From VXRJ01 sp965246995 (lineage in GTDB: Bacteria; Acidobacteriota; Vicinamibacteria; Vicinamibacterales; UBA8438), in NCBI GenBank assembly GCA_965246995.1, contig OZ252008.1:3534001-3598000 (forward strand): 64,000 nucleotides of DNA, read 5' to 3'. Below the pieces are notes generated by a model. That model saw only the letters and a list, made by a program, of their open reading frames with translations, was not told the origin of the DNA and did no database searches. Below are positions 16,172 to 25,793 of this stretch, piece by piece. Position numbers and translations under genes: made by a program. The first letter of the stretch is position 1, and each line of letters starts with the position of its first letter.

Positions 16172-19100
16172 TCATCGCACCCGCGCGAGCCGGATGATCC
16201 GATCGTCGCCCGGCCGCGGCCGGCCGCGGCCATCCCGATTGCTGGTTGCGACGTACAGTCCGCCGTCGGGGCCGGTCACGACGGCGCCCAGGCGGCCGAA
16301 ATGGCAGTCGAGCAGACGTTCGGTTCCCGTGACCCGGCTGGGATCGGCCGGGTCGAACCGCACCCGCAGGAGGTGACCACCGTCGAGGGTCGCCAGGAAC
16401 AGATCGTGGCGGAACCCCGCCAGCTCTCTCCCGTCGTAGAACGACGCCCCCCCTACTGCCATTGACCGGGGAAGATACAGGTGGGGCCGACGCATCCCGG
16501 GCAGCACTTCGTCGCCCGCAACCCTCGGCCAGCCGTAGTTGCCCCCTGCCTCGACGCGATTGAGCTCCGTGGTCCCCGGCCGGCCCGGCTCGGCTACCCA
16601 CAGCGCGCCGGTAACAGGATGCCAGGCGAGTCCGCGCGGGTCGCGATGCCCCCAGGAGTACACCGGCGACGCGAGCGGGTTGTCCCGGGGCGTCGTCCCG
16701 TCCGGCTGCAGGCGCAGGATCTTGCCGCCGTACGAGGCCGGGTCCTGCGCGGCGTCCGCGTGGTCGGCTCCCAGCGCCACATAGAGCAGACCCTCGGGCC
16801 CGAAGCGGAGTGATCCACCGCCGTCCAGGGCAGCTACCGGCAGGTCATCCAGCAGGATCACCGCCTCGGCCAACGTGTTCTCCACCTCGCGGTAGCGAAC
16901 GATGCGCGCCGACCGTGACGCGCCGGGGCCAATCCGAGCCTGGAGCAGATAGACGAAGCCGTTGCGGGCAAACCCGGGATCGAGAGCAAGCCCCAGCAGG
17001 TGCCCCTCGCCGAGGACGGAGACTCTGCCGAGGACGAGCGCCGGTTCCGGCAGCAACTGTCCTTCCTGCACGACCCGGACCCGGCCCGGCCGTTCGGCTA
17101 CGAACAGGCGACCGTCCGGGGCGAACGCGAGACTCGCGGGCGCCTCCAGGCCGGTCACGACGGCCTCGGTCCGGAACCGGTTTCCGTCAGTGGACGCGAA
17201 CACCTCGCCGTCACCCTCCACGGATGGCGCGACGGACGGCGTAGACAGGGGCGGACTATCGGAGCCTCCTGTCTCCCGGGCGTCAGCTCGGGGAAGCGGA
17301 TTCGTCTCGGCGCGACTCCCAAGGGAACGTCCGAAGAAGATGAAGTCGTTGCTGAAAAACCCGTCCGGGTTCTGAATCTGCACGAAGTGGATCCCGGGCG
17401 GTGACTGGAGTTCAATCACAACCCTCTCCCCGTCACAATCGGGGAGCTGTCCGCTCTCGCAACGCACGCCGCCAGGCACGCGCCGGCCGTTGACGAAGAC
17501 GATCGCTCCGTCCTGGATGTGTCGGCCGCTGACCAGGATGCTTCCGTCCGACACCGACGGGAATTCCTGGGCGCCCCGTTGCACATGGATCGGCCCTACG
17601 CTCCAGATGGCGGGTTGCGGATGGTCGACGTCCGCGTTGACGCCGAGACGCGCGGTGAAGGTGCCGACGAACCGGCCGTCCGCTGCGAGCACCATCAGCT
17701 CGGCCCGGCTGAACGATTCCGAATCCTCGCCCCGCTCGACATAAGAGCCATCGTCGAACTGCAGCGCTACCGGCGTCGCAGCCGCGTCTCCCAGGAAGAC
17801 CCCCTCCCCCTGGAGCGCGATGGCGCCTTCGCGCGCGGACAGCTCCAATGCGTCCAGCAAGTCCTCCGTCAACGGGACGTCCCCGGACGTGCGGTTCAGG
17901 GTGACCTGTCGGGCAAATGCTCCGGAGAAGCCGGTGCTGCCTTCCAGCACCATGTCCCAGAAGACCGCGCGCTCCGCGCGAGCGGCGCCCCATATCCTCC
18001 GTTCGGGAAAGGCGTTGTCCCGATCGAACTGGCTTCTGAGGTCGATCACGTTCCATCGACCTTGCGGCAGGATCAGCCAGCGATCGTAGGCGCCGCGCCA
18101 TGTCGGCGCGTCCATCCCGCTGCCGGGCGTGTTGGTACTCACCCAGAACGGCATCCGGTGACAGTTGCCGCAGGTGTTGAGCCTCCGGTCGCGGCCGTCG
18201 GGGACACCGTGCATGTGGAAGCGCTTGAACCCGGTCATCGCGTCGTCGGACAGGACGTTTGAATAGGACCGCCGCTGGGCGGGCGGGTAGGGAACGCTGA
18301 GAACGAACTTCGCCAGATCATCGCGCTCGGCCCCGGACAGCGCGCCCGCCTTGCCCTCGTCGTTGACGGGGCACTCCCCCACCAGGCACATGGTGGTCCG
18401 GAGCGTGGCGTCCACCAGGAACCGCGTGCAGCTCTCCTCATCCCCGATGCTGCAATTGGGCGGCACCTGGGTCCGCGTATTGGCCGTGTTGACCCCACCG
18501 TAGGGATCACCGGGAATTCCGTCCCAGTGATAGGGAGCCGTATCGCGCAGACCGCGAATGGGCATCGTCGAGCGGGGCGGGATCTGCGTGCAGCCTTGTC
18601 GGTCGCAGACCGGCGTATTCAGGACCCAGACCAACTGGTCCGTGTGGCCGTCGGGATGGCAGCTCTCGCACGAAAAGGTGCCGGTGGTCGAAGCATCGGC
18701 GTCATTGAACGCGATACGCCCCCGCTTGACGGCGGGATGCGTCGGATCGTCGAGCGTGACGGTCGCGACCACCCGCGGGGTGGACGGATCGGACACGTCG
18801 ACCTGGGAAACGGTGTTGGCTACCGCGTTGAGGACCCAGGCCCGCGACGGCCCGCCGTCCGCGTTCGATTCGAGCGCGATCCCCCGTGGCACTGCGTCCA
18901 CCTGCGTGCGCCCGAGTACGTTCCCGCTCGCCGCATCGACGGTGAAGAGCTTGTCCGACCCGGCCGCGGAAACCACCAGCGTGGAATCGTCCTCGCTGAC
19001 CTGAATCGCGAATGGGGTAGCCAGGGCCCGGCCCGGCGCCGGATGGACCGGCGGCAGCGGCTCCAACTCGATGAACGCAGGCGCCCCGCATGCTCCGCCG

Positions 19101-20155
19101 CCGCAGTCGACGCGCGTAATCCGGTTCAGAAAGGCGCGGTTCTCCAACTCCGCCAGCCCCTCCTTCTCGGTGCCGGCACGGCCGTTGGCGTCGTTCCGGG
19201 CATCCGCCTGAGCGACGAAGACGCGACCCTCGGAGTCGACGGCCAGACCGTAGAGCAACGTGCCCACGGTGCTGGCGATCTCCACGAGCGTGTCGTTCGC
19301 CGTCTCGAAGATGTACAGATCCCGATCCGGAACTTCCGGATGCTTGACGATATCGACGTCGATGCCGAGGGACAGCACGTTGTTGTTGTCGACAACGTGC
19401 TGCTGCGCGTCGAACGTGCAGAGCTCGCCGTCAATCCGGCCTCGACACCCCGAGATCTGGGTCTGGTTGTTGGACTCGAACGGGATGACGTACAGCAGGC
19501 CGTCCCGGACGACGAGGGCGCGTGGATCCTGCGCCGTAATGGCGAGTCTCCCGATTGCCTCGCGGCTGGCCACGTCGATCACGGCGACCTGGTTGTCCGA
19601 AGAGAGGGCCACATAGGCCTTGGCGTCGCTGGCGAAGGCGACGCCGACCGGTTCGTCGAAGCGGGTCACTCCGGTTTCCCTATCGAGATCCTGGACGGTG
19701 GCGACAACCTGCAGGTAGGTAAGACTCTTCGGGTTGGTGTCAATCACGCTCACCGAGTCCGAGACGTGGTTTGCGGCCCAGACCTCGAGACCGTCCGGCC
19801 GCACCGCGAGACCGACCGGGTCGATGCCGACGTCGATCCGGGCGACGACGGCGCGGCTGGACGCATCGATGACGTCGACCGTGTCAGCCGGCGTATTCGC
19901 GACGAAGACATAGCCGCCGTTCACGGCAATCGGCGACGCATGCGGACTATTGAACGTCGGATGTCCGACATCGCGCCGGCGATCCCCAGCCCCGTGCCCC
20001 GCGGACTGAACGAATCGCGCCGGGGCCGCGAGACCGGGCACGCTCCCGGCGCCAGCGTCGAAGGGAAACTGCCGGGCGTCCGATATGGCGAGCGCTGCGA
20101 AGCCTCCGGCGGCAACCAGTATGGCCCTAAATGGCCGTGGCCACGCACTCGCCAT
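16172..20155 (-). CDS. Giant secreted YVTN beta-propeller, dihaem and GSDH fusion protein
   Basis: A 1327-residue exported protein. After the signal region, about 65-480 is a YVTN-type beta-propeller (VNGGYVFVANTPADTVDVIDASSRAVVARIDVG and repeats). About 480-800 resembles a di-haem cytochrome/peroxidase region with CESCH (496-500) and CGNCH (662-666). About 865-945 resembles an IPT/TIG immunoglobulin-like domain (ILVSGRHIQDGAIVFVNGRRV). From about 995 to the end is a glucose/sorbosone-dehydrogenase-like (PQQ-type) propeller: VVTGLEAPASLAFAPDGRLFVAERPG, GHLLGLALDPGF, YSWGHRDPRGLAWHP and NYGWP. A GSDH oxidation domain and haem acceptors in one chain suggest a self-contained periplasmic dehydrogenase. 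GAGGAA precedes the ATG. It is divergent from the ankyrin gene at 20290. Confidence 0.85.
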   Translation of the reverse strand: MASAWPRPFRAILVAAGGFAALAISDARQFPFDAGAGSVPGLAAPARFVQSAGHGAGDRRRDVGHPTFNSPHASPIAVNGGYVFVANTPADTVDVIDASSRAVVARIDVGIDPVGLAVRPDGLEVWAANHVSDSVSVIDTNPKSLTYLQVVATVQDLDRETGVTRFDEPVGVAFASDAKAYVALSSDNQVAVIDVASREAIGRLAITAQDPRALVVRDGLLYVIPFESNNQTQISGCRGRIDGELCTFDAQQHVVDNNNVLSLGIDVDIVKHPEVPDRDLYIFETANDTLVEIASTVGTLLYGLAVDSEGRVFVAQADARNDANGRAGTEKEGLAELENRAFLNRITRVDCGGGACGAPAFIELEPLPPVHPAPGRALATPFAIQVSEDDSTLVVSAAGSDKLFTVDAASGNVLGRTQVDAVPRGIALESNADGGPSRAWVLNAVANTVSQVDVSDPSTPRVVATVTLDDPTHPAVKRGRIAFNDADASTTGTFSCESCHPDGHTDQLVWVLNTPVCDRQGCTQIPPRSTMPIRGLRDTAPYHWDGIPGDPYGGVNTANTRTQVPPNCSIGDEESCTRFLVDATLRTTMCLVGECPVNDEGKAGALSGAERDDLAKFVLSVPYPPAQRRSYSNVLSDDAMTGFKRFHMHGVPDGRDRRLNTCGNCHRMPFWVSTNTPGSGMDAPTWRGAYDRWLILPQGRWNVIDLRSQFDRDNAFPERRIWGAARAERAVFWDMVLEGSTGFSGAFARQVTLNRTSGDVPLTEDLLDALELSAREGAIALQGEGVFLGDAAATPVALQFDDGSYVERGEDSESFSRAELMVLAADGRFVGTFTARLGVNADVDHPQPAIWSVGPIHVQRGAQEFPSVSDGSILVSGRHIQDGAIVFVNGRRVPGGVRCESGQLPDCDGERVVIELQSPPGIHFVQIQNPDGFFSNDFIFFGRSLGSRAETNPLPRADARETGGSDSPPLSTPSVAPSVEGDGEVFASTDGNRFRTEAVVTGLEAPASLAFAPDGRLFVAERPGRVRVVQEGQLLPEPALVLGRVSVLGEGHLLGLALDPGFARNGFVYLLQARIGPGASRSARIVRYREVENTLAEAVILLDDLPVAALDGGGSLRFGPEGLLYVALGADHADAAQDPASYGGKILRLQPDGTTPRDNPLASPVYSWGHRDPRGLAWHPVTGALWVAEPGRPGTTELNRVEAGGNYGWPRVAGDEVLPGMRRPHLYLPRSMAVGGASFYDGRELAGFRHDLFLATLDGGHLLRVRFDPADPSRVTGTERLLDCHFGRLGAVVTGPDGGLYVATSNRDGRGRPRPGDDRIIRLARVR

Positions 20156-20289
20156 CGATCCGGTTCCTCGTCCTGAACGGCGTCACAGGGTCCGGGCTCC
20201 CGACTCGAACATCCTACCAGCCTGCGGGTCGGCGCAGCGAAGCAGGCCCAACCTCGTAGTAGTATGGACCGCAGCCGAGGGAGACTCAT

Positions 20290-21873
20290 TTGCAGGCTGG
20301 AGGTTCGTCCGGAGTAGCGCTGGCGGCGGTGCTCATGGTTGCCGGCCTGGGAGCAGCCGGCCCGGTCACCGCGGCCGCCGGGCAGGAAGCCGCACTGGCT
20401 GACGCCGCACAGCGCGGCGACAACGCCGCGGTCCGGTCGCTGCTCGCGCAGGAGGCGGACGTCGACGCCGCGCAGGGCGACGGTGCAAGGGCCTTGCACT
20501 GGGCCACGTACCGGAACGACGCGGAAACTGTCGCAGCGCTGATCGGGGCCGGCGCTGACGTGCACGCGCCGAACCACTACGGCGAAACCCCGCTGTCCCT
20601 TGCCGCCCGGAACGGCAATGCCGCGATCATCGCGCAGTTGCTGGCAGCGGGCGTCGATCCGAACGATCCGCGGCAGGCAATCAACGCGGGCGAGACCCCG
20701 TTGATGCTGGCCGCGCGAGCCGGGCAGGTCGACGCCGTGCAGGTGCTCGCGGACGCCGGCGCGGACGTCAATGCGCAGGAGACCTGGAACGGCCAGTCAG
20801 CACTGATGTGGGCCGGAGCCGAGGGCCACGTCCCGGTTGTCGAAACCCTGGTCACCCTGGGCGCCGATATCGGCGCGCGTTCCAATAGCGGCTCGACGCC
20901 ACTCCTGTTCGCGGCGCGCAAGGGGAGCATCGTGGCGGTCCGCGCCCTGCTTGGGGCCGGCGCCGACGTGACCGAGCGACGGCCCGACGGTGCTACGCCG
21001 CTGCTGGTCGCAGTAATCAACGGTCACGAAGATCTTGTCGACCTGCTGCTCGAGCGGGGCGCCGATCCGAACGCGGAGGGAGGCTCGACCCGCCTGACGG
21101 TGCACGGGATGCGAGCCCAACCGATGCCGCTCGAAATACGGAAGCTCGGCTACAGCGAAGGTGAATCCGAGGGGGTCACCCGCGGCAACATCTTCGGCCG
21201 CCCGCTCCAGGCCGCCGTCCACGTCGCCAACTGGCATATCAGTGATCAGTTCATTTCCGTGAACCTCGACCGGCTTCGGGTGATCCGGGCGCTGCTCGAT
21301 CACGGCGCCGACGTCAACGGCCGGAATTCGATGGAGGAGCCTCGCTGGTCGGGCGCGCGCTACCGTCGTCACATGACCGGCGCCACCGCGTTCATGCTCG
21401 CCGCCAAGTCAGCGGACGTCGAGGTGATGCGCCTCTTGATAGAGTACGGTGCCGACCCGACGATCAACACGGAGGACAACATCACTCCGCTGATGGCGGC
21501 GGCAGGTATCTCCTGGGCCTCGAACCAGGACCGCGCCAGCGAGGCGCAGGTGCTCGACGCGGTGCAGTTGCTGGTGGAGGAACTGGGCGCCGACGTCAAC
21601 GCGGTCAGTGACGTGGGCGAAACGCCGATGCACGCGGCGGCGTACCGCGGCGCCAACAGTGTCGTGCAGTATCTGTTCGACAAGGGCGCCAGGCTCGACG
21701 TAGTGGCCCTGGACGGGCGGACGCCGCTGCGGGTCGCGGACGGCGTGGAATACGGCAACTCGTTCGCCGCCCATCCCCATACGGCAGCGCTGCTGCGGCG
21801 GCTTGGTGCCAGCGAGATCCCGTGTCCGGCCCCCTGCGCGGCGGCCATTCCGGAGGAGGCGCTGAACCGGTGA
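20290..21873 (+). CDS. Secreted ankyrin-repeat protein (module A)
   Basis: A 527-residue exported ankyrin-repeat protein; TTG start with GAGGGA 8 bases upstream. After a signal peptide ending near AAAGQ come about ten ankyrin repeats, clearly seen as GARALHWATYRND, GETPLSLAARNGN, GETPLMLAARAGQ, GQSALMWAGAEGH, GSTPLLFAARKGS, GATPLLVAVINGH and, after a spacer at about 255-330, further repeats to residue 510. Ankyrin domains bind proteins, so it may scaffold periplasmic partners. Its TGA overlaps the GTG start of the DUF1592 cytochrome gene, and the gene shows the same repeat architecture as 33130-34680, next to the second cytochrome module. Confidence 0.88.
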   Translation: MQAGGSSGVALAAVLMVAGLGAAGPVTAAAGQEAALADAAQRGDNAAVRSLLAQEADVDAAQGDGARALHWATYRNDAETVAALIGAGADVHAPNHYGETPLSLAARNGNAAIIAQLLAAGVDPNDPRQAINAGETPLMLAARAGQVDAVQVLADAGADVNAQETWNGQSALMWAGAEGHVPVVETLVTLGADIGARSNSGSTPLLFAARKGSIVAVRALLGAGADVTERRPDGATPLLVAVINGHEDLVDLLLERGADPNAEGGSTRLTVHGMRAQPMPLEIRKLGYSEGESEGVTRGNIFGRPLQAAVHVANWHISDQFISVNLDRLRVIRALLDHGADVNGRNSMEEPRWSGARYRRHMTGATAFMLAAKSADVEVMRLLIEYGADPTINTEDNITPLMAAAGISWASNQDRASEAQVLDAVQLLVEELGADVNAVSDVGETPMHAAAYRGANSVVQYLFDKGARLDVVALDGRTPLRVADGVEYGNSFAAHPHTAALLRRLGASEIPCPAPCAAAIPEEALNR

Positions 21874-24341
21874 CCGGCCCGCGGGCGTCAGTCGCGCTAC
21901 GGGGGCTCCGGCGGACCCCACCGGCCCTGGCGACGGGTCTTGTCCTCACTCTCGTTGCACTTGCCGTTTCCGTGTCTCTGAGCGCAGCGCCGCAGGCACA
22001 ATCCGCCCGAAGTGGACCGACTCCCGCGGCCGGTGCGGCGACGGCGGCGGAACCGGCAGCGCACGCAGTCCTGCAGCGCTACTGCTTCGCCTGTCATAAC
22101 CAGCGTGCCCGAACGGGTGGACTGGCCCTCGACGTTCTCGACATGACGCAGCTCGGCGAGCACGCCGAGGTCTGGGAAGCCGTGATTCGAAAGCTGCGGA
22201 CCGGGGCGATGCCGCCGGTCGGACGGCCGCGGCCCGACCACGCGACCTACGACGCCGTGGTGGCCTGGCTGGAGACCGAGCTGGATCGTGCCGCGTCGGC
22301 CAACCCGGACCCTGGCCGACCCACGCTGCACCGCCTGAACCGCACGGAGTACCGCAACACGATCCGCGACCTGCTCGCGGTGGACATCGACCCTGCGCTG
22401 TTGCCGGCCGACAACGCGGCGTACGGCTTCGACAACAACGCCGATGCGCTGACCCTGTCGTCGGCCCTCACCGAGCGCTATCTCGGCGCGGCCGCACGGA
22501 TCGCGGAGATGGCGCTCGGACGACCGCGGGGGACGCCCGCACCGGAGACTTTCCTCGTACCTACCGATCGCGATCAGGGAAAGCGCATCAGCGACGAGCT
22601 GCCGTTCGGCTCGCGCGGCGGAGCCGCGTTCCGGTACTACTTCCCGGCCGACGGCGAGTACAGCTTCCAGATGCGGCCGAAGGAGAGCGGCGTCGCCGGC
22701 GGATTCGAAGGGGTCACGGAAGAGCCGCACGAACTCCATGTGAGTATCGACGGCGAGCGGGTCTGGACCGGCATCGTGCAGCGCCCGCCCGACGCGCGCG
22801 GTGACGAGCGGAACCGGCTGATCCTGGAGCGCATGCGCTTCCAGGCGCCCGTATCCGCAGGCTCGCGCCTCCTGCAAATCTATTTCGCCGCCAAGACTTC
22901 GGCCTACGTCGAAGACCTGTTCGACCCCGACCTGCGCCGGAGTCCCTACCGGGCGGCGAACGGCGAGCCGGTCGTCTCCAGCGTCGCCATCACCGGGCCG
23001 CTGCCCGAGACTGTCACGGTCGGCGACTCGCCCAGCCGCCGCAAGCTGCTCGTTTGCACCCCGGCCACGGCGGCCGAGGAAGCGCCGTGCGCACACACCA
23101 TCATTTCCACGCTGGCCCGCCGCGCCTGGCGCCGGCCCGTGAGCGACGCCGGCCTGGAGGTCCCGCTCGAGCTGTATCGCGATGGGGCCGCGCGAGCCGG
23201 CTTCGAGGCGGGGATCGAACTGGCGGTGCGCGGCATCCTCGTCAGCCCCAACTTCCTGTTCCGGTTCGAAGACCAGCCAGTGTCGGCCCAGCCGAACACG
23301 CCGTACCGGATCTCCAACCTGGAGCTCGCGTCGCGCCTGGCGTTCTTCCTCTGGAGCAGCGTCCCGGACGACGAGTTGCTGGATCTTGCCGTCTCGGAGC
23401 AGTTGCACGACCCGGATGTGCTGCAGCAGCAGGTGCGGCGGATGCTGGCCGACCCGCGGTCACAGGCGCTGGTGGACAACTTCGCCGGCCAGTGGCTGCA
23501 TATTCGCAACGTCGAGGGATTCCAGCCGAGCCCGGAGCTGCTGTTCCACTTCGACGACAACCTGCGCCAGGCCTTCGAGCAGGAGACCAAACTACTCTTC
23601 GAGAGCATCCTCCGCGAGAACCGGAGCGTCCTCGACCTGCTCAACGCCGACTACACCTTCCTGAACGAGCGCCTCGCGCGGCATTACGGGATTCCCGGCG
23701 TCTACGGCGAGCGCTTCCGCCGCGTGATGCTGCCGCCCGACAGCGTGCGCCGCGGCCTGCTCGGCCAGGGCTCGATTCTGACCGGCACCTCGCGCGCCAA
23801 CCGGACGTCACCGGTCATTCGCGGCAAGTGGATCATGGAGAACATCCTGGGCACGCCGCCGCCGCCGCCGCCGCCCAACGCGCCTGACCTGGTCGAGGAG
23901 CGGGACCCACGCAAGGTGCTTCCGATGCGCGAACAGATGGCGGCGCACCGCGCCAACCCGGTCTGCGCGGCGTGTCACGCCCAGATGGATCAGCTGGGCT
24001 TCGCGCTCGAGAACTTCGACGCGATCGGCGAGTGGCGCGACATCTATGTCTCGGGGCTGCCGATCGATGCCTCCGCCGAATTCCCGGACGGCACCACGTT
24101 CGACGGCCCGGCCGAACTCCGCGAGTTGTTGCTGAGCCATTCCGACGACTTCCTGGTGACAGCGATAGACCGGCTGCTGACTTACGCCCTTGGGCGTGGC
24201 CTCGAAGCAACCGACATGCCGACGGTGCGGCAGATCATGCGCGATGCCTCCGGCGACAACTACCGCTTCGCCACACTGGTGCAAGGCGTCGTCGCGAGCA
24301 CGCCGTTCCAGATGCGGATGGCGCAGGATCGGACGAACTGA
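21870..24341 (+). CDS. DUF1592/DUF1588-family multidomain c-type cytochrome (module A)
   Basis: An 823-residue exported protein with the domain order seen in planctomycetes and acidobacteria: an N-terminal cytochrome-like haem site CFACH (72-76), then DUF1587, DUF1595, DUF1592, DUF1588 and DUF1585. DUF1588 carries the second haem site CAACH (699-703) in NPVCAACHAQMD. The proline stretch PPPPPPP separates DUF1592 from DUF1588. GTG at 21870 was chosen because it overlaps the TGA of the ankyrin gene and has GGAGGAG about 10 bases upstream, a translational-coupling arrangement; an ATG at 21822 is the alternative. The DUF1552 partner follows 31 bases downstream. It should be a periplasmic redox protein; no substrate is known. 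Confidence 0.9.
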   Translation: MTGPRASVALRGLRRTPPALATGLVLTLVALAVSVSLSAAPQAQSARSGPTPAAGAATAAEPAAHAVLQRYCFACHNQRARTGGLALDVLDMTQLGEHAEVWEAVIRKLRTGAMPPVGRPRPDHATYDAVVAWLETELDRAASANPDPGRPTLHRLNRTEYRNTIRDLLAVDIDPALLPADNAAYGFDNNADALTLSSALTERYLGAAARIAEMALGRPRGTPAPETFLVPTDRDQGKRISDELPFGSRGGAAFRYYFPADGEYSFQMRPKESGVAGGFEGVTEEPHELHVSIDGERVWTGIVQRPPDARGDERNRLILERMRFQAPVSAGSRLLQIYFAAKTSAYVEDLFDPDLRRSPYRAANGEPVVSSVAITGPLPETVTVGDSPSRRKLLVCTPATAAEEAPCAHTIISTLARRAWRRPVSDAGLEVPLELYRDGAARAGFEAGIELAVRGILVSPNFLFRFEDQPVSAQPNTPYRISNLELASRLAFFLWSSVPDDELLDLAVSEQLHDPDVLQQQVRRMLADPRSQALVDNFAGQWLHIRNVEGFQPSPELLFHFDDNLRQAFEQETKLLFESILRENRSVLDLLNADYTFLNERLARHYGIPGVYGERFRRVMLPPDSVRRGLLGQGSILTGTSRANRTSPVIRGKWIMENILGTPPPPPPPNAPDLVEERDPRKVLPMREQMAAHRANPVCAACHAQMDQLGFALENFDAIGEWRDIYVSGLPIDASAEFPDGTTFDGPAELRELLLSHSDDFLVTAIDRLLTYALGRGLEATDMPTVRQIMRDASGDNYRFATLVQGVVASTPFQMRMAQDRTN

Positions 24342-24372
24342 CTTTGCGTATGATGGGCGTGGGAGAGATGCA

Positions 24373-25704
24373 ATGGTGATCACGAAGCAGGCGCTGCCGA
24401 GACGAACCTTCCTGCGCGGCATGGGAGCCACGCTGGCGCTACCGCTCCTCGACGCGATGGTACCGGCCCTGACGGCCCGCGCACCGGGAACGCCGCGGTT
24501 CGCAGCGGTCTACGTCGGCAACGGCATGAACATGTTCGACTGGACCCCGCCCTCCGAGGGTGTCGGGTTCGAGCTCTCCCCCACCCTGCAACCACTGGAA
24601 CGGTTCCGCGAGCGGATGCTCGTCCTGAGCGGGCTGGACAACTACCCCGCGACCGACCAGGGCGACACCGGCGGCCAGCATCCCCGCGCCGCCCCCGCGT
24701 TCATGAGTTCGGTACACCCGAAGCAGACCGAGGGCGCGGACGTGGAGGCGGGCACGACGGTCGACCAGATGATCGCCGAGTTGATCTGCGCCGACTCGAA
24801 GTTGCCCTCACTGGAGGTGTCGGTAGATCGCAACGACGTTGTCGGCGCCTGCGACCACGGCTATGCGTGCGCCTACATGAACTCGCTGTCGTGGAAGACG
24901 CCGACCCAGCCGCTGCCGGCGGAGACGAGTCCGCGGTTCGTGTTCGAGCGGCTCTTCGGCACCGGCGACACCGCCGAGGAGCGCCAGTTGCGGGTGGAGG
25001 AAGACCGCAGCATCCTCGACGGGCTGACCCGGGAGATCGCTGCGCTCTCAGGCCGGCTCGGTGGCCACGACCGCGTGAAGCTTGACGAGTACCTCGGCTC
25101 GATCCGCGACGTGGAGCAGCGCATCGCCCGGGCCGAGTCGACCAACACCGACTTTGCGGTGCCGGAGCGTCCGGTCGGCGTGCCGGAAACCTTCCGGGAA
25201 TACGCCGAGCTGATGTTCGACCTCCAGGTGCTGGCGTTCCAGGCCGACATCACGCGCGTCACCTCGTTCATGATGGCGCGCGAGAACATCAACCGGTCCT
25301 ACAACGAAATCGGGCTGCCGGAAGCGCATCACTCGATGTCGCACCATGGCAACAACCCGGACAAAATGAAGGACTTCACCAAGCTCAACACGTACCACGT
25401 CGACACGCTGGCGTACTACCTGGACCGGCTGCAATCGATCGTCGACGGGGACGGCACGCTGCTCGACGGCACCGTCGTCCTCTACGGCAGCGGCATGAGC
25501 GACGGCAACATCCACAACAACTACAACGTGCCGGTGGCCGTCATCGGCGGGCCGGAACGCGGGCTCCGGGGAAACCGCCACCTCGTCTACCCGAAGGGCA
25601 CACCGTTGGCGAACCTGTCGCTCAGCCTGCTTGCCAAGTTCGGCGTGGACGCGGAGATGTTCGGCGACAGCACGGGGCATCTGCCGCTGCTGTCAGGCGT
25701 GTAG
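24373..25704 (+). CDS. Tat-exported DUF1552 protein (module A)
   Basis: A 443-residue DUF1552 protein, a family almost always encoded directly after DUF1592 cytochromes. The twin-arginine motif PRRTFLRG is followed by GATLALPLLDAMVPA. The fold resembles DUF1501/sulfatase-like alkaline-phosphatase proteins. Landmarks are VYVGNGMNMFDWTP, SGLDNYP, AFMSSVHPKQTEG, MSHHGNN and LYGSGMSDGN. It begins 31 bases behind the DUF1592 gene. The second copy at 37281-38693 keeps each of these features. The activity is not established; the pairing suggests a periplasmic partner of the cytochrome. Confidence 0.9.
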   Translation: MVITKQALPRRTFLRGMGATLALPLLDAMVPALTARAPGTPRFAAVYVGNGMNMFDWTPPSEGVGFELSPTLQPLERFRERMLVLSGLDNYPATDQGDTGGQHPRAAPAFMSSVHPKQTEGADVEAGTTVDQMIAELICADSKLPSLEVSVDRNDVVGACDHGYACAYMNSLSWKTPTQPLPAETSPRFVFERLFGTGDTAEERQLRVEEDRSILDGLTREIAALSGRLGGHDRVKLDEYLGSIRDVEQRIARAESTNTDFAVPERPVGVPETFREYAELMFDLQVLAFQADITRVTSFMMARENINRSYNEIGLPEAHHSMSHHGNNPDKMKDFTKLNTYHVDTLAYYLDRLQSIVDGDGTLLDGTVVLYGSGMSDGNIHNNYNVPVAVIGGPERGLRGNRHLVYPKGTPLANLSLSLLAKFGVDAEMFGDSTGHLPLLSGV

Positions 25705-25793
25705 GAGACGCCGGAGGAGGGGCCACCCGGTCGCCGCGACGTCGCCCCGATGCCGTCTGGCGCCCGGCTGGTGGCCGTGGCAAGATTCAGGAC

